In this document: piece after piece, positions 7,592-13,476 of the stretch | Numbering within the stretch: position 1 is the stretch's first letter | How the letters are laid out: each line of letters begins with the position of its first letter | Assembly (NCBI RefSeq): GCF_918697925.1 | Contig: NZ_CAKKMF010000046.1 | Coordinates: 1 to 39,066, forward strand | DNA: 39,066 nt | Direction of reading: 5' to 3' | From: Arthrobacter sp. Bi26 | GTDB lineage: Bacteria > Actinomycetota > Actinomycetes > Actinomycetales > Micrococcaceae | Program-made: the position numbers and the translations under genes | Notes under the pieces: generated by a model | Databases searched by the model: none | What the model saw: only the letters and a program-made list of their open reading frames with translations | Told to the model about the DNA's origin: nothing

Positions 7592-8057
7592 GTCGTTCGG
7601 CCCTCTTCTCCACCGCCGCTGGGGACACGGCGAAGAAGGCTGCGACCATGTTGACTGACTTTAGTTTCTTGTACTGGGATTTGAACTCAGCCTCGGGCAT
7701 AAGCAGGTTCCCGGCGAATTCGTCGGCATAGAACTCGTGGAGATCGTACTTTCGGCCACGCGACTCGATGAACGAGTACTCGTGGTCTCCAGCATCCTCG
7801 CGCTCAGCGTAGTGCCCGAGCTCATGGGCGACGGTGAACATCTGCCGCCCGTAGTTCTCCCGCGCCTCAACGAGGATCTGAGGCGTTTTTCCGGCCTCGA
7901 CAACAATCGCCCCGGAAATTCTGTTCTTCAGTTCTGCGAACCTGACCTCAAGGCCCTTAGCCTGCGCTATCGCAACCGGATCGACCGGGAACTCAAAGTC
8001 CCAGTGCTCGGCCAGCGTCTTTATTGCGGCCTGCTTAGCGGCGTCTTTGACCAGCAT
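7581..8057 (-). CDS. ImmA/IrrE family metallo-endopeptidase
   Basis: A 158-residue zinc peptidase with the HELGH motif (His78-His82) and a downstream acidic helix, FYADEFAGNLLMP, that supplies the third ligand. ImmA/IrrE proteins cleave or inactivate XRE-type repressors. It has no adjacent XRE gene and is instead coupled to a two-TM protein. A GGGGG site lies seven bases before the ATG. Just upstream are three 11-bp phased repeats resembling DnaA boxes. This is one of two ImmA-type genes, on opposite sides of the integrase. Confidence 0.9.
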   Translation of the reverse strand: MLVKDAAKQAAIKTLAEHWDFEFPVDPVAIAQAKGLEVRFAELKNRISGAIVVEAGKTPQILVEARENYGRQMFTVAHELGHYAEREDAGDHEYSFIESRGRKYDLHEFYADEFAGNLLMPEAEFKSQYKKLKSVNMVAAFFAVSPAAVEKRAERLGV

Positions 8058-8069
8058 CTACAGAACCCC

Positions 8070-8099
8070 CATCCACAACTTATCCACGACTTATCCACA
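8070..8099. repeat. Three 11-bp phased ATCCAC repeats with DnaA-box-like sequence
   Basis: ATCCAC occurs at 8071, 8082 and 8093, exactly 11 bases apart. Two copies form TTATCCACG (8080-8088) and TTATCCACA (8091-8099); the latter is a perfect DnaA box. They lie directly upstream of the ImmA gene. They could be a DnaA-responsive control site or the binding site of an unknown regulator. Confidence 0.5.
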
Positions 8100-8205
8100 A
8101 GTATTGAGCACATTTCCACAGCTCTGTTCGAGCACAATATTACGCATGGGAAACCTCAAGACCTAGTTAGTGAACACTAATGTCGCGTATTTCACGCCTA
8201 GGTGC

Positions 8206-9339
8206 CTACGCCTCCAGCGCCCGCTCGGCCATCTCGGCGGCTCTGAACTGGGCGTCAGGCACGAGGTGGGAGTACCGGTCCACGGTCGTCTGGATCGACT
8301 CGTGTCCGAGGCGCCTCGAGAGCTCGAACGGGCTCATGCCTGCACCCAGCATTAGGGAGGCGTGAGTATGGCGCATGTCGTGGATCCGCGGACGCTCACC
8401 GGACTTGCCGTAGCCGAGCGACGTCAGCGCATCCTCCCAGAAGTCGTAGAACGTGGAGTGCCGGATTGGGCCGCCGTAGGACGTCGTGAACACCAGACCT
8501 TCCGGGCCGGCCGCTTCGACGGCGGGCCGCACCAGGGCCACCAGTGAGGGCGAGAGGCTGACGGTGCGTCGGGATTTCTTGGTCTTCGGGGGGCCGACGT
8601 AGAAACGGTCGTTGGCGTCGCGCTTCCAAGCCTTCTCAATGCGCGCAGTGGGCTGCTGGACGTCCAGCTGGAAGTCTCGGCCGAGCAGGGCCGTAGCCTC
8701 TCCGAACCGGGCGCCAGTACCCCGCAGGAATGCCATGAGCGGTTGGTACCGGGGCGGGTGCGCCTGGACGATGGCCAGAGACTCGGCGGCCGTCATGAAG
8801 TGCATCTTCTCTTTGATGGACTCATCCCGCGGCAGCTGGACGCCCTTGCACGGGTTGTCACCGCGGAGCCTCAGGCGTACGGCCGTCTCCATGGAGGCGG
8901 ACAATAGGCCGTGGTGGTTGGCGATGGTCTTGGCCGAGAGAGGCGCGTCTTTGTAGGTCTTGCCCTGCATGTATTTGACCCATAGGACGATGTCCTCGTG
9001 TTCGACGCCCGCCACTGGGAGCTTGCCGAGCCTGCCTCCGAAGTGGTTCTTGATGGCGGCACCGTACCTCTTGATCTGATCGGGGCCGGCGCGGGTGAGC
9101 ATCTCCACGTGCCGCGTCATGTTCTCCGCAACGGTTGGCCCGCCAATGGACACCTTCTCCAGGATTCGCTCGACGGCGTTCAGCGAGTTCCCGTTGGCTT
9201 CGACCAGCCGCTTGAAGCGCTGAGCCTCGTCCTTGCTCTGCAGGTTGTAAGAGGTCTGCTTGCCGGTGTCGGAGTCGCGCCAGAGCACGGCGTGGGCGAC
9301 GCTGCCGTCCGCCTTCGGCCTCTCGCGGATGCTAGCCAC
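8206..9339 (-). CDS. int: Tyrosine site-specific integrase
   Basis: A 377-residue tyrosine recombinase: an N-terminal arm-binding region, a SAM-like core-binding domain (about 65-165) and a catalytic domain with Arg211 (GTGARFGE), Lys254/255, His320 and Arg323 (HDMRH), His346 (GHES) and Tyr356 (DRYSH). It inserts and excises the phage at a tRNA-type attachment site. A longer start at 9381 exists, but GTG at 9339 overlaps the upstream gene's stop (GTGGCTAG) and gives the usual integrase N-terminus. It is co-transcribed with the 62-residue gene, and attP lies just upstream of that. Confidence 0.95.
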   Translation of the reverse strand: MASIRERPKADGSVAHAVLWRDSDTGKQTSYNLQSKDEAQRFKRLVEANGNSLNAVERILEKVSIGGPTVAENMTRHVEMLTRAGPDQIKRYGAAIKNHFGGRLGKLPVAGVEHEDIVLWVKYMQGKTYKDAPLSAKTIANHHGLLSASMETAVRLRLRGDNPCKGVQLPRDESIKEKMHFMTAAESLAIVQAHPPRYQPLMAFLRGTGARFGEATALLGRDFQLDVQQPTARIEKAWKRDANDRFYVGPPKTKKSRRTVSLSPSLVALVRPAVEAAGPEGLVFTTSYGGPIRHSTFYDFWEDALTSLGYGKSGERPRIHDMRHTHASLMLGAGMSPFELSRRLGHESIQTTVDRYSHLVPDAQFRAAEMAERALEA

Positions 9340-9520
9340 GCGCCGCCGCCTTCCGGCGTGCACTGAGCTCGCGGTACTCACCGGCGAGCCACTCGGATGG
9401 TTCCTCGCCGCGCTTCTTGAGGTCCCTGAGTACGGCGCGGTCAGCAGCCCAATTCAGTTCGTCAGTGCGAGTCCAGGGCACGACCGGCCCCGTCCCACCG
9501 CCCCCCGAGTTAATTGTCAT
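9332..9520 (-). CDS. Small protein translated just before the integrase
   Basis: A 62-residue, charged protein with a Gly-rich N-terminus and an amphipathic helical remainder (DELNWAADRAVLRDLKKRG). Its stop overlaps the integrase start by eight bases, so it probably sets integrase translation. A TAGACT box ends six bases before its ATG, indicating a leaderless transcript for this two-gene unit. I do not recognise the family. Confidence 0.65.
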   Translation of the reverse strand: MTINSGGGGTGPVVPWTRTDELNWAADRAVLRDLKKRGEEPSEWLAGEYRELSARRKAAARG

Positions 9521-9526
9521 GCTGCA

Positions 9527-9532
9527 AGTCTA
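9527..9532 (-). promoter_or_regulatory. -10 box of the integrase operon promoter
   Basis: TAGACT on the minus strand, six bases before the ATG at 9520. It matches the box of the SGNH hydrolase gene exactly. It lies beside the attP arm sites, so integrase could repress its own promoter. Confidence 0.5.
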
Positions 9533-9600
9533 GCTTGTGCGCGCGCAATATTGGTGGTTCCCTGTCAACGTTTTCGGCATTCTCGTCAACAGGCAAAGAA

Positions 9601-9635
9601 AAAGGCCCCTACATCGGCGTGATGTAGGGGCCTTT
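9601..9635. terminator. Bidirectional intrinsic terminator next to attP
   Basis: AAAGGCCCCTACATC and its exact complement form a perfect 15-bp stem with a 5-base loop (GGCGT), ending in T on one strand and A on the other, so it can act in both directions. It sits between the integrase operon promoter and the tRNA-like core. Confidence 0.85.
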
Positions 9636-9636
9636 C

Positions 9637-9690
9637 TGGCGGAGAATGGGGGATTTGAACCCCCAAACCGTTTCGCGTCATGTAGCCGAA
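9637..9690 (-). other. attP: attP core: 3' end of a tRNA gene (tRNA-Ser-like)
   Basis: On the minus strand, 9668-9637 reads as a T arm (GGGGG-TTCAAAT-CCCCC), an acceptor strand ATTCTCC, discriminator G and CCA. No matching 5' acceptor (GGAGAAT) lies within tRNA distance, so this is only the 3' part of a tRNA, as in phages that integrate at a tRNA end and restore it. Discriminator G, the acceptor sequence and a long stretch before the T arm suggest tRNA-Ser. The outer limit of the core towards 9690 is a guess. Confidence 0.75.
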
Positions 9691-9796
9691 ATCGGGGTAA
9701 TCACGCGGAAGTTGACACGACTGAACATGTGTGTAGCCAACCCATCCCAACTCAATATGTTGACGCCGTCAACATGGCAAAGCCTGATCAAACAAG

Positions 9797-9836
9797 AAAA
9801 GCGCCCCTCGCCTTGTCCATGGCGAGGGGCGCTTTT
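9797..9836. terminator. Strong bidirectional terminator
   Basis: AAAAGCGCCCCTCGCC pairs perfectly with GGCGAGGGGCGCTTTT around an 8-base loop. It ends in T runs in both directions. It separates attP from the leftward repressor/ImmA operon. Confidence 0.9.
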
Positions 9837-9888
9837 CGTCGTCTGACCCGACTCTGAGTGAACCTCAATCCCCCATGCTCTGGAGACC

Positions 9889-10311
9889 CTAAGCAACGCG
9901 TCGGAGAGCGGCTGTCCGGACCCGTTGGAGCTGCGCTTTCGTGAGTGTCTGAAGGTACGTTTGCAGGACGCTTGGGAGGACACCCAGGGAGGCGGCAACA
10001 GCAACACTTGCCTGCTCCGCGGCCGCAGCTTCAAGGACCATCTCAAAGTCGATCAGGCGATGCGCGGCCCAACGATTTGCGAGCGCCTCCTGCTTGCCCG
10101 TCACCCCGACGTGTCCATAGTGGGCGTGCCCCAGCTCGTGCATGAGGGTGCATTCAAGCTGGATCGGGGCGAGCCCTGGGCGAAGAGTGATCAGTCGGTG
10201 TCGATGGTCGTAGGCGCCCCACCATCCGGGAGGGGTGACGGCAGTCCGAACACGGACGCCCATTTGATGCGCTAGCGCTCTAGGGTTCGTGCGGGATGTC
10301 GTCGTGTCCAA
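9889..10311 (-). CDS. ImmA/IrrE family metallo-endopeptidase, partner of the repressor
   Basis: A 140-residue zinc peptidase with HELGH in TLMHELGHAHYGH and a following helix with ANRWAAHRLID. In the classical pair, ImmA cleaves the adjacent XRE repressor to induce the prophage, and it lies directly downstream of such a repressor here. TTG at 10311 is preferred: it follows a GGGGGAG site and adds the usual first helix (NPRALAHQMG). ATG at 10263 is the alternative. With TTG it overlaps the repressor gene by 32 bases. Confidence 0.85.
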   Translation of the reverse strand: MDTTTSRTNPRALAHQMGVRVRTAVTPPGWWGAYDHRHRLITLRPGLAPIQLECTLMHELGHAHYGHVGVTGKQEALANRWAAHRLIDFEMVLEAAAAEQASVAVAASLGVLPSVLQTYLQTLTKAQLQRVRTAALRRVA

Positions 10312-10726
10312 TATTGTGCTCCCCCTTGTAGGCCGCCAGATCATATCCATCCTGGTCCGACAATTTGGAGTAGTCCGGATCTTCGCTTAGGCCGGCACCG
10401 TGAGCGGTGCGGCCTGGCGAATTGTCGATCCGACGAGCCAGCTCTTCTAGGAGCATGTGAGTGCTGATGTCTTCGAGGCCCATGCGCACTTCGTGCAGGT
10501 CTGCTTCTTTATCGGAGATCAGCTCGGCTTCAGCAAGAGCCAAGAGCACGTTTTGATGGAAGGCCCGGGCGAACTGCACGACGAACTTCGGGTCGGCGTT
10601 CATGCCGTTTTTCCATCGCGTCATGGCTGATTGGTCGAAGCCTGCTCGTTCCGCTACTTCTTTGGCGGACATACCTTCGGTCACCCGGCGAACGTACTCG
10701 TACCATCGCGTCTGCTTGCTTTGCAT
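10280..10726 (-). CDS. XRE-family phage repressor
   Basis: A 148-residue protein with an N-terminal XRE helix-turn-helix (MSAKEVAERAGFDQSAMTRW), a helical middle part and an acidic C-terminal tail, without a peptidase S24 domain. It is the likely lysogeny repressor, inactivated through the downstream ImmA rather than by LexA-type self-cleavage. ATG at 10726 is chosen over 10747 because a near-consensus promoter (TTGACG, 18 bases, TAGATT) ends seven bases before it, giving a leaderless message. Two operator-like repeats sit in this promoter, so autoregulation is likely. Confidence 0.85.
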   Translation of the reverse strand: MQSKQTRWYEYVRRVTEGMSAKEVAERAGFDQSAMTRWKNGMNADPKFVVQFARAFHQNVLLALAEAELISDKEADLHEVRMGLEDISTHMLLEELARRIDNSPGRTAHGAGLSEDPDYSKLSDQDGYDLAAYKGEHNIGHDDIPHEP

Positions 10727-10756
10727 GAACACAAATCTAGTTTGCATGGACGCAAG
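10720..10756. promoter_or_regulatory. Two repressor operators, 21 bp apart
   Basis: TTTGCATGAACACAAA (10720-10735) and TTTGCATGGACGCAAG (10741-10756) share the 14-bp form TTGC-N6-(G/A)CAA and are spaced two helical turns apart. One lies in the -35/-10 spacer of the repressor promoter and one over its start codon. Confidence 0.65.
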
Positions 10757-10763
10757 TCGTCAA
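10734..10763 (-). promoter_or_regulatory. Repressor promoter (leaderless)
   Basis: On the minus strand, TTGACG (10763-10758), an 18-base spacer and TAGATT (10739-10734), followed seven bases later by the ATG at 10726. It is the best promoter match in the immunity region. Confidence 0.7.
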
Positions 10764-10946
10764 TTTTCTTGGACGCTACTAGCTGGCATCCGGGGCTCTT
10801 GCGGTGGCCCAACCACAACACGATCGAGTCCCCAATCGGCGCCAAAACAAGTAGTCCGGGAAATTTTCTGAGTACCGAAAATCCGCGCCATCTTGCGGAA
10901 CTTGGCCAGTCGCAAGCGTCGATTGTTAATTCACAACCCAATCTCT

Positions 10947-11006
10947 ACTTGCGCATGCACAAGTACCGAATTACAGTCATGTCATTCGCAAGTTGCGGTT
11001 GCACAA
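10947..11006. promoter_or_regulatory. Two operators controlling the rightward early promoter
   Basis: ACTTGCGCATGCACAAGT (10947-10964, nearly palindromic) and TTGCGGTTGCACAA (10993-11006) fit the same TTGC-N6-(G/A)CAA form as the operators at 10720-10756. The first overlaps the -35 of the early promoter and the second lies just past its start site. A weaker match is at 10902-10915. Confidence 0.6.
10949..10977 (+). promoter_or_regulatory. Rightward early promoter
   Basis: TTGCGC (10949-10954) and TACAGT (10972-10977) are 17 bases apart, with a start near 10984, leaving a leader of about 65 bases before the Cro-like gene. The operator overlap suggests repression in the lysogen. Confidence 0.5.
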
Positions 11007-11048
11007 TCCCAAGTTGGACCACAGCAACCCTATGAAAGGTTCGACCTG

Positions 11049-11270
11049 ATGGCACGACTCACAATCAACCACGAGACGCTGGAACGTCTCCGCGGCGGGC
11101 AGCCTTGGGGCGTGTTCGCCGAACAGATAGGCGTCGACGGTGGCACCCTTTCCCGCATCCGACACGGCCAGTCACAGCCCGGCCCCGGGTTCATCGCCAA
11201 CGTAGTAACCAACTTCCCCGTCCGCATGGATGAGCTCGTCACCGTCGTCAACGACCAGGACGCAGCGTAA
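11049..11270 (+). CDS. Cro-like helix-turn-helix protein
   Basis: A 73-residue protein whose centre, GVFAEQIGVDGGTLSRIRHGQSQPG, is an XRE-type helix-turn-helix. GAAAGG lies nine bases before the ATG. It is the first gene rightward of the operators and is divergent from the repressor, which is the position of Cro in lambdoid switches. It probably binds the same operators to shut off repressor synthesis. It is followed after two bases by an excisionase-like gene. Confidence 0.8.
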   Translation: MARLTINHETLERLRGGQPWGVFAEQIGVDGGTLSRIRHGQSQPGPGFIANVVTNFPVRMDELVTVVNDQDAA

Positions 11271-11272
11271 TC

Positions 11273-11503
11273 ATGGACGCCGACGAAACACTGATGTCAG
11301 CGGGCGACCTCGCCGCAAAACTAGATGTTTCGGTCGAGACCGTGCACCGCATGTGCCGGGCCCGCAAATGGCCACACAGCAAGATAGGCCGGCTCTACCG
11401 ATTCACTGACGAGCACTACCAGATCATCACCGCAACACCGGCCGCGCCCCTGAAGCCGCGGACACAACGCAAGAACATCGAGCGACTCCTCCGCTCCGCC
11501 TAA
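11273..11503 (+). CDS. Excisionase-like small winged-helix protein
   Basis: A 76-residue protein with an HTH_17-type fold: SAGDLAAKLDVSVETVHRMC, then the wing ...KIGRLYRFTDEHYQII, and a basic C-terminus. As the second gene of the rightward early operon it could be the excisionase (Xis) or an early activator. The HTH protein at 6908 is the competing candidate. It starts two bases after the Cro-like stop. Confidence 0.75.
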   Translation: MDADETLMSAGDLAAKLDVSVETVHRMCRARKWPHSKIGRLYRFTDEHYQIITATPAAPLKPRTQRKNIERLLRSA

Positions 11504-11598
11504 CAGGCTCGCACCACCGTTCGCCCGCATCTGGGCACACCCAACTGTTTCCACCACTACTCCGGTGTTCCACTGCCGGAAGATAGGGGCCATTCGAC

Positions 11599-11865
11599 GT
11601 GCCCTCAAACACTGATTACCTGTCCAAACTCGCCACCTACAACGCACAGCACGGCATCACTGTCACGTTCTCCGAGATGAAAAAGACCGCCCGCCGCATG
11701 CAGAAGCAGCACGAATCCATGCCAGAGGGTTGGCGCCTCACTGTTGAGGACTACTTCCGTCAGATCTCTGACCCCACCGGCGAAGAAGCCACCGACAACG
11801 TCATGAACGAACGCGCCAAGCAGAACCAGGCAGCAGCTGCACGCCGACTGGCGGATGCAGCATGA
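11599..11865 (+). CDS. Hypothetical early protein, 88 residues
   Basis: A charged, mainly helical protein with a basic stretch (KKTARRMQKQ) and an Ala-rich end. The start is GTG at 11599. It overlaps the next gene by four bases (ATGA) and so opens an operon of small early genes. The 95 bases before it hold no gene. No family recognised. Confidence 0.65.
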   Translation: MPSNTDYLSKLATYNAQHGITVTFSEMKKTARRMQKQHESMPEGWRLTVEDYFRQISDPTGEEATDNVMNERAKQNQAAAARRLADAA

Positions 11866-12143
11866 AGTCCGCAGTCCTTGAGGACTCCCACGAGCAATGG
11901 CACGAGGACGCCGTCGCAACGATTCTCGGGCTGTCCCTCTCGGTGGAGGAATTCACTGCCGATGATCTGCGCCGCGAGATGAGGCCGGCGCCGCATCAGA
12001 ATGCGCCGGGCATGGCGTTCGCCGCGGCCCGCAACCTCGGCTACATCGAATCGGTCAACAGCACCGTATCTAAGTCCAAGTCGCGCAAGAACGGGTCGTT
12101 GAAGACCTGGACGCGCAAAGTCACAAAGGAGCACGCAGCATGA
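11862..12143 (+). CDS. Conserved small phage protein, winged-helix-like
   Basis: A 93-residue protein with the pattern FTADDLRREMRPAPHQNAPGMAFAAARNLGYIE followed by a basic end (KSKSRKNGSLKTWTRK). This arrangement recurs in actinophage early regions and looks like a small winged helix. DNA binding is inferred from the basic tail. It is coupled by ATGA overlaps on both sides. Confidence 0.65.
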   Translation: MKSAVLEDSHEQWHEDAVATILGLSLSVEEFTADDLRREMRPAPHQNAPGMAFAAARNLGYIESVNSTVSKSKSRKNGSLKTWTRKVTKEHAA

Positions 12144-12283
12144 ACGCTTCATTCATCGTCTGTCTCGTCGCGTGTATAGGCCTCGGTGTCTACGCGCTGT
12201 ACCTGCGCAACCTCGACCGCGCTGACGAATATCACCTTCTACATGGTCCCGCCTCTGACTGCATTGAATGCGAGGGGAAATGA
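12140..12283 (+). CDS. 47-residue membrane miniprotein
   Basis: It begins in the ATGA overlap with the previous gene and ends in the ATGA overlap with the HNH gene, so it is part of the coupled series. One hydrophobic segment (residues 4-21) is followed by a soluble part ending in a CIEC pair. Single-pass topology is likely; function unknown. Confidence 0.65.
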   Translation: MNASFIVCLVACIGLGVYALYLRNLDRADEYHLLHGPASDCIECEGK

Positions 12284-12768
12284 GTGAGGTCGAATGGTTC
12301 CCGATTCCCGGCTGGGAAGGCATGTATGAGGTGTCCACCTGTGGCGAAGTGCGCAGCCTGGATCGGACCACCACTAAGGGCCAGAGAATCAAGGGCAAGA
12401 CGCTTACCCTGAATGTCACCCCGAAGGGCTACCACAGGGTCGGTCTCTATCGAGGCAGCCAGCGCACACCGAAGGCCGTCCACATCCTCGTAATGGAAGC
12501 GACGGAGGGGCCCTGCCCGGCCGGGATGGAAGTCCTGCACGGCAACGGGCTGAAATCGGACAACCGCCGCGCAAACCTGAGATACGGAACCAGGAGTGAG
12601 AACAACCTGGACGCGGTCGCTCACGGCTCCCATCACAGCGCCAAGAAGACACATTGCCCTCAGGGCCATGAATACAGCCCCGACAATACCTACCGCAAGC
12701 CGGCGGGTGGCCGTGACTGCCGAAGATGCCGAGCGGTGTCGCGAAGGAAATATGAGGAGAAGCGATGA
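12280..12768 (+). CDS. HNH homing-type endonuclease with NUMOD4 motif
   Basis: A 162-residue protein. The N-terminal EWFPIPGWEGMYEVS is a NUMOD4 DNA-binding motif. An HNH nuclease core follows (VHILVMEA, MEVLHGNGLKSDNRRANLRYGT). The C-terminus is an actinobacterial zinc-ribbon-like extension with CPQGH and CRRC. Free-standing enzymes of this class are selfish homing nucleases that spread between phages. The ATG at 12280 sits in the overlap with the preceding miniprotein, so it is expressed within the early operon. Confidence 0.9.
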   Translation: MSEVEWFPIPGWEGMYEVSTCGEVRSLDRTTTKGQRIKGKTLTLNVTPKGYHRVGLYRGSQRTPKAVHILVMEATEGPCPAGMEVLHGNGLKSDNRRANLRYGTRSENNLDAVAHGSHHSAKKTHCPQGHEYSPDNTYRKPAGGRDCRRCRAVSRRKYEEKR

Positions 12769-12962
12769 GCCAGATCCCGGGTTTCGAGTCCGCCCAGCGT
12801 GCATGGGAAGCGATGGAGCCGCCAACTGATGTGGATCAGTGCGAGGACGGCGACTGCGACGAGTGCATGGAGTGCCTGGCCGCGATCGCGCAGGACCAGG
12901 CGGACGCGTACGCCGAGGGCCAGTGGGAAGAACACCGACTCGAGAGCAGGTACGGCGGATGA
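12765..12962 (+). CDS. Small acidic Cys-containing protein
   Basis: A 65-residue, strongly acidic protein with a Cys cluster CEDGDCDECMEC at residues 26-37 that could bind a metal. It is coupled to its neighbours by ATGA overlaps. Function unknown. Confidence 0.6.
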   Translation: MSQIPGFESAQRAWEAMEPPTDVDQCEDGDCDECMECLAAIAQDQADAYAEGQWEEHRLESRYGG

Positions 12963-13261
12963 TCGACCCCGCCACCATCGCCGCGGCCCTGGCTTCTGCT
13001 GAGGCCACCGTGACCGCCCTCGAATCCGTCGACGCATCACCCGAAACCTGCGCCAACTGCTCGCCACCACCGAAAGAAGGACCGCATGACCACCACAACC
13101 ACCGCCCGCGACGAGTTCGCCGAAGACCTACAGGAGGTTTTCGAGGGCGGAGACCTGGTCTACGAAGACATCGCCAGCGCCCTGATGATCCGAGGCTATG
13201 TAAAGGCAGACCACGCCGAGTTTGGGTTGGACCACAAGCGTTCCGATCTGGAGTTCACTGA
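12959..13261 (+). CDS. Possible overlapping ORF
   Basis: It starts in an ATGA overlap and has good codon bias for the first 42 codons (ending in CANCSPPPKEG). It then runs 176 bases into the next gene in another frame, where its composition turns Arg- and Pro-rich and non-coding-like. Either a short real protein has lost its stop codon, or the frame is an artefact of a strongly biased region. Confidence 0.3.
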   Translation: MIDPATIAAALASAEATVTALESVDASPETCANCSPPPKEGPHDHHNHRPRRVRRRPTGGFRGRRPGLRRHRQRPDDPRLCKGRPRRVWVGPQAFRSGVH

Positions 13262-13376
13262 TGAAGACGGCGAATCGTGGACCGACGAGGAGGACTTCCG
13301 AGCCTACGCAGAAGAGTATGGCTACAGCATGCAGATGGTGCGCCGTCACGTCACAGCATGGGAGCTGTTGGTATGA
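13086..13376 (+). CDS. Hypothetical acidic protein, 96 residues
   Basis: A very acidic protein rich in Asp, Glu and Tyr, with no membrane segment and no Cys. The ATG at 13086 follows a GAAAGAAGGA purine stretch. Acidic early phage proteins of this size often mimic DNA or bind host factors, but nothing here is diagnostic. It is coupled to the 32-residue gene by ATGA. Confidence 0.65.
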   Translation: MTTTTTARDEFAEDLQEVFEGGDLVYEDIASALMIRGYVKADHAEFGLDHKRSDLEFTDEDGESWTDEEDFRAYAEEYGYSMQMVRRHVTAWELLV

Positions 13377-13471
13377 GGGCGGCTCGGTGGACGTTCCGCC
13401 GGCGCCTTGCCTGCTGGTTCGGTGAGCAGTTGGTCCCGCGCCGGCACTACCAGTTCCGGATGAGGGCATGA
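13373..13471 (+). CDS. 32-residue basic miniprotein
   Basis: A very basic peptide (MRAARWTFRRRLACWF...) translated from the ATGA overlap with the acidic protein gene. The pairing of a highly acidic and a highly basic product is notable. It ends six bases before the convergent helicase-associated-domain gene. Confidence 0.45.
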   Translation: MRAARWTFRRRLACWFGEQLVPRRHYQFRMRA

Positions 13472-13476
13472 GCGGG

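Larger units (their letters stand above)
9563..9775. repeat. Repeated (C/T)GTCAAC motif: candidate integrase arm-type sites
   Basis: TGTCAACG at 9563, CGTCAACA at 9584, the inverse GTTGACAC at 9711, and a perfect inverted pair TGTTGACG/CGTCAACA within the palindrome 9757-9775. Two copies lie left of the tRNA-like core and three right of it. This distribution is typical of phage arm sites bound by the integrase N-terminal domain. Confidence 0.6.

Noticed and set aside
9637..9720. Complete tRNA-Ser gene
   Set aside because: No matching 5' acceptor (GGAGAAT) within tRNA length; only the 3' end is present, as expected for attP.
10020..10275. Plus-strand frames opposite ImmA and repressor
   Set aside because: They lack ribosome sites or box promoters and overlap well-supported minus-strand genes.
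12839..12958. Upstream part of the 140-codon frame ending at 13261
   Set aside because: It lies in another frame over the coupled 65-residue gene and is Arg/Gly-rich; only the part from 12959 has a plausible start.
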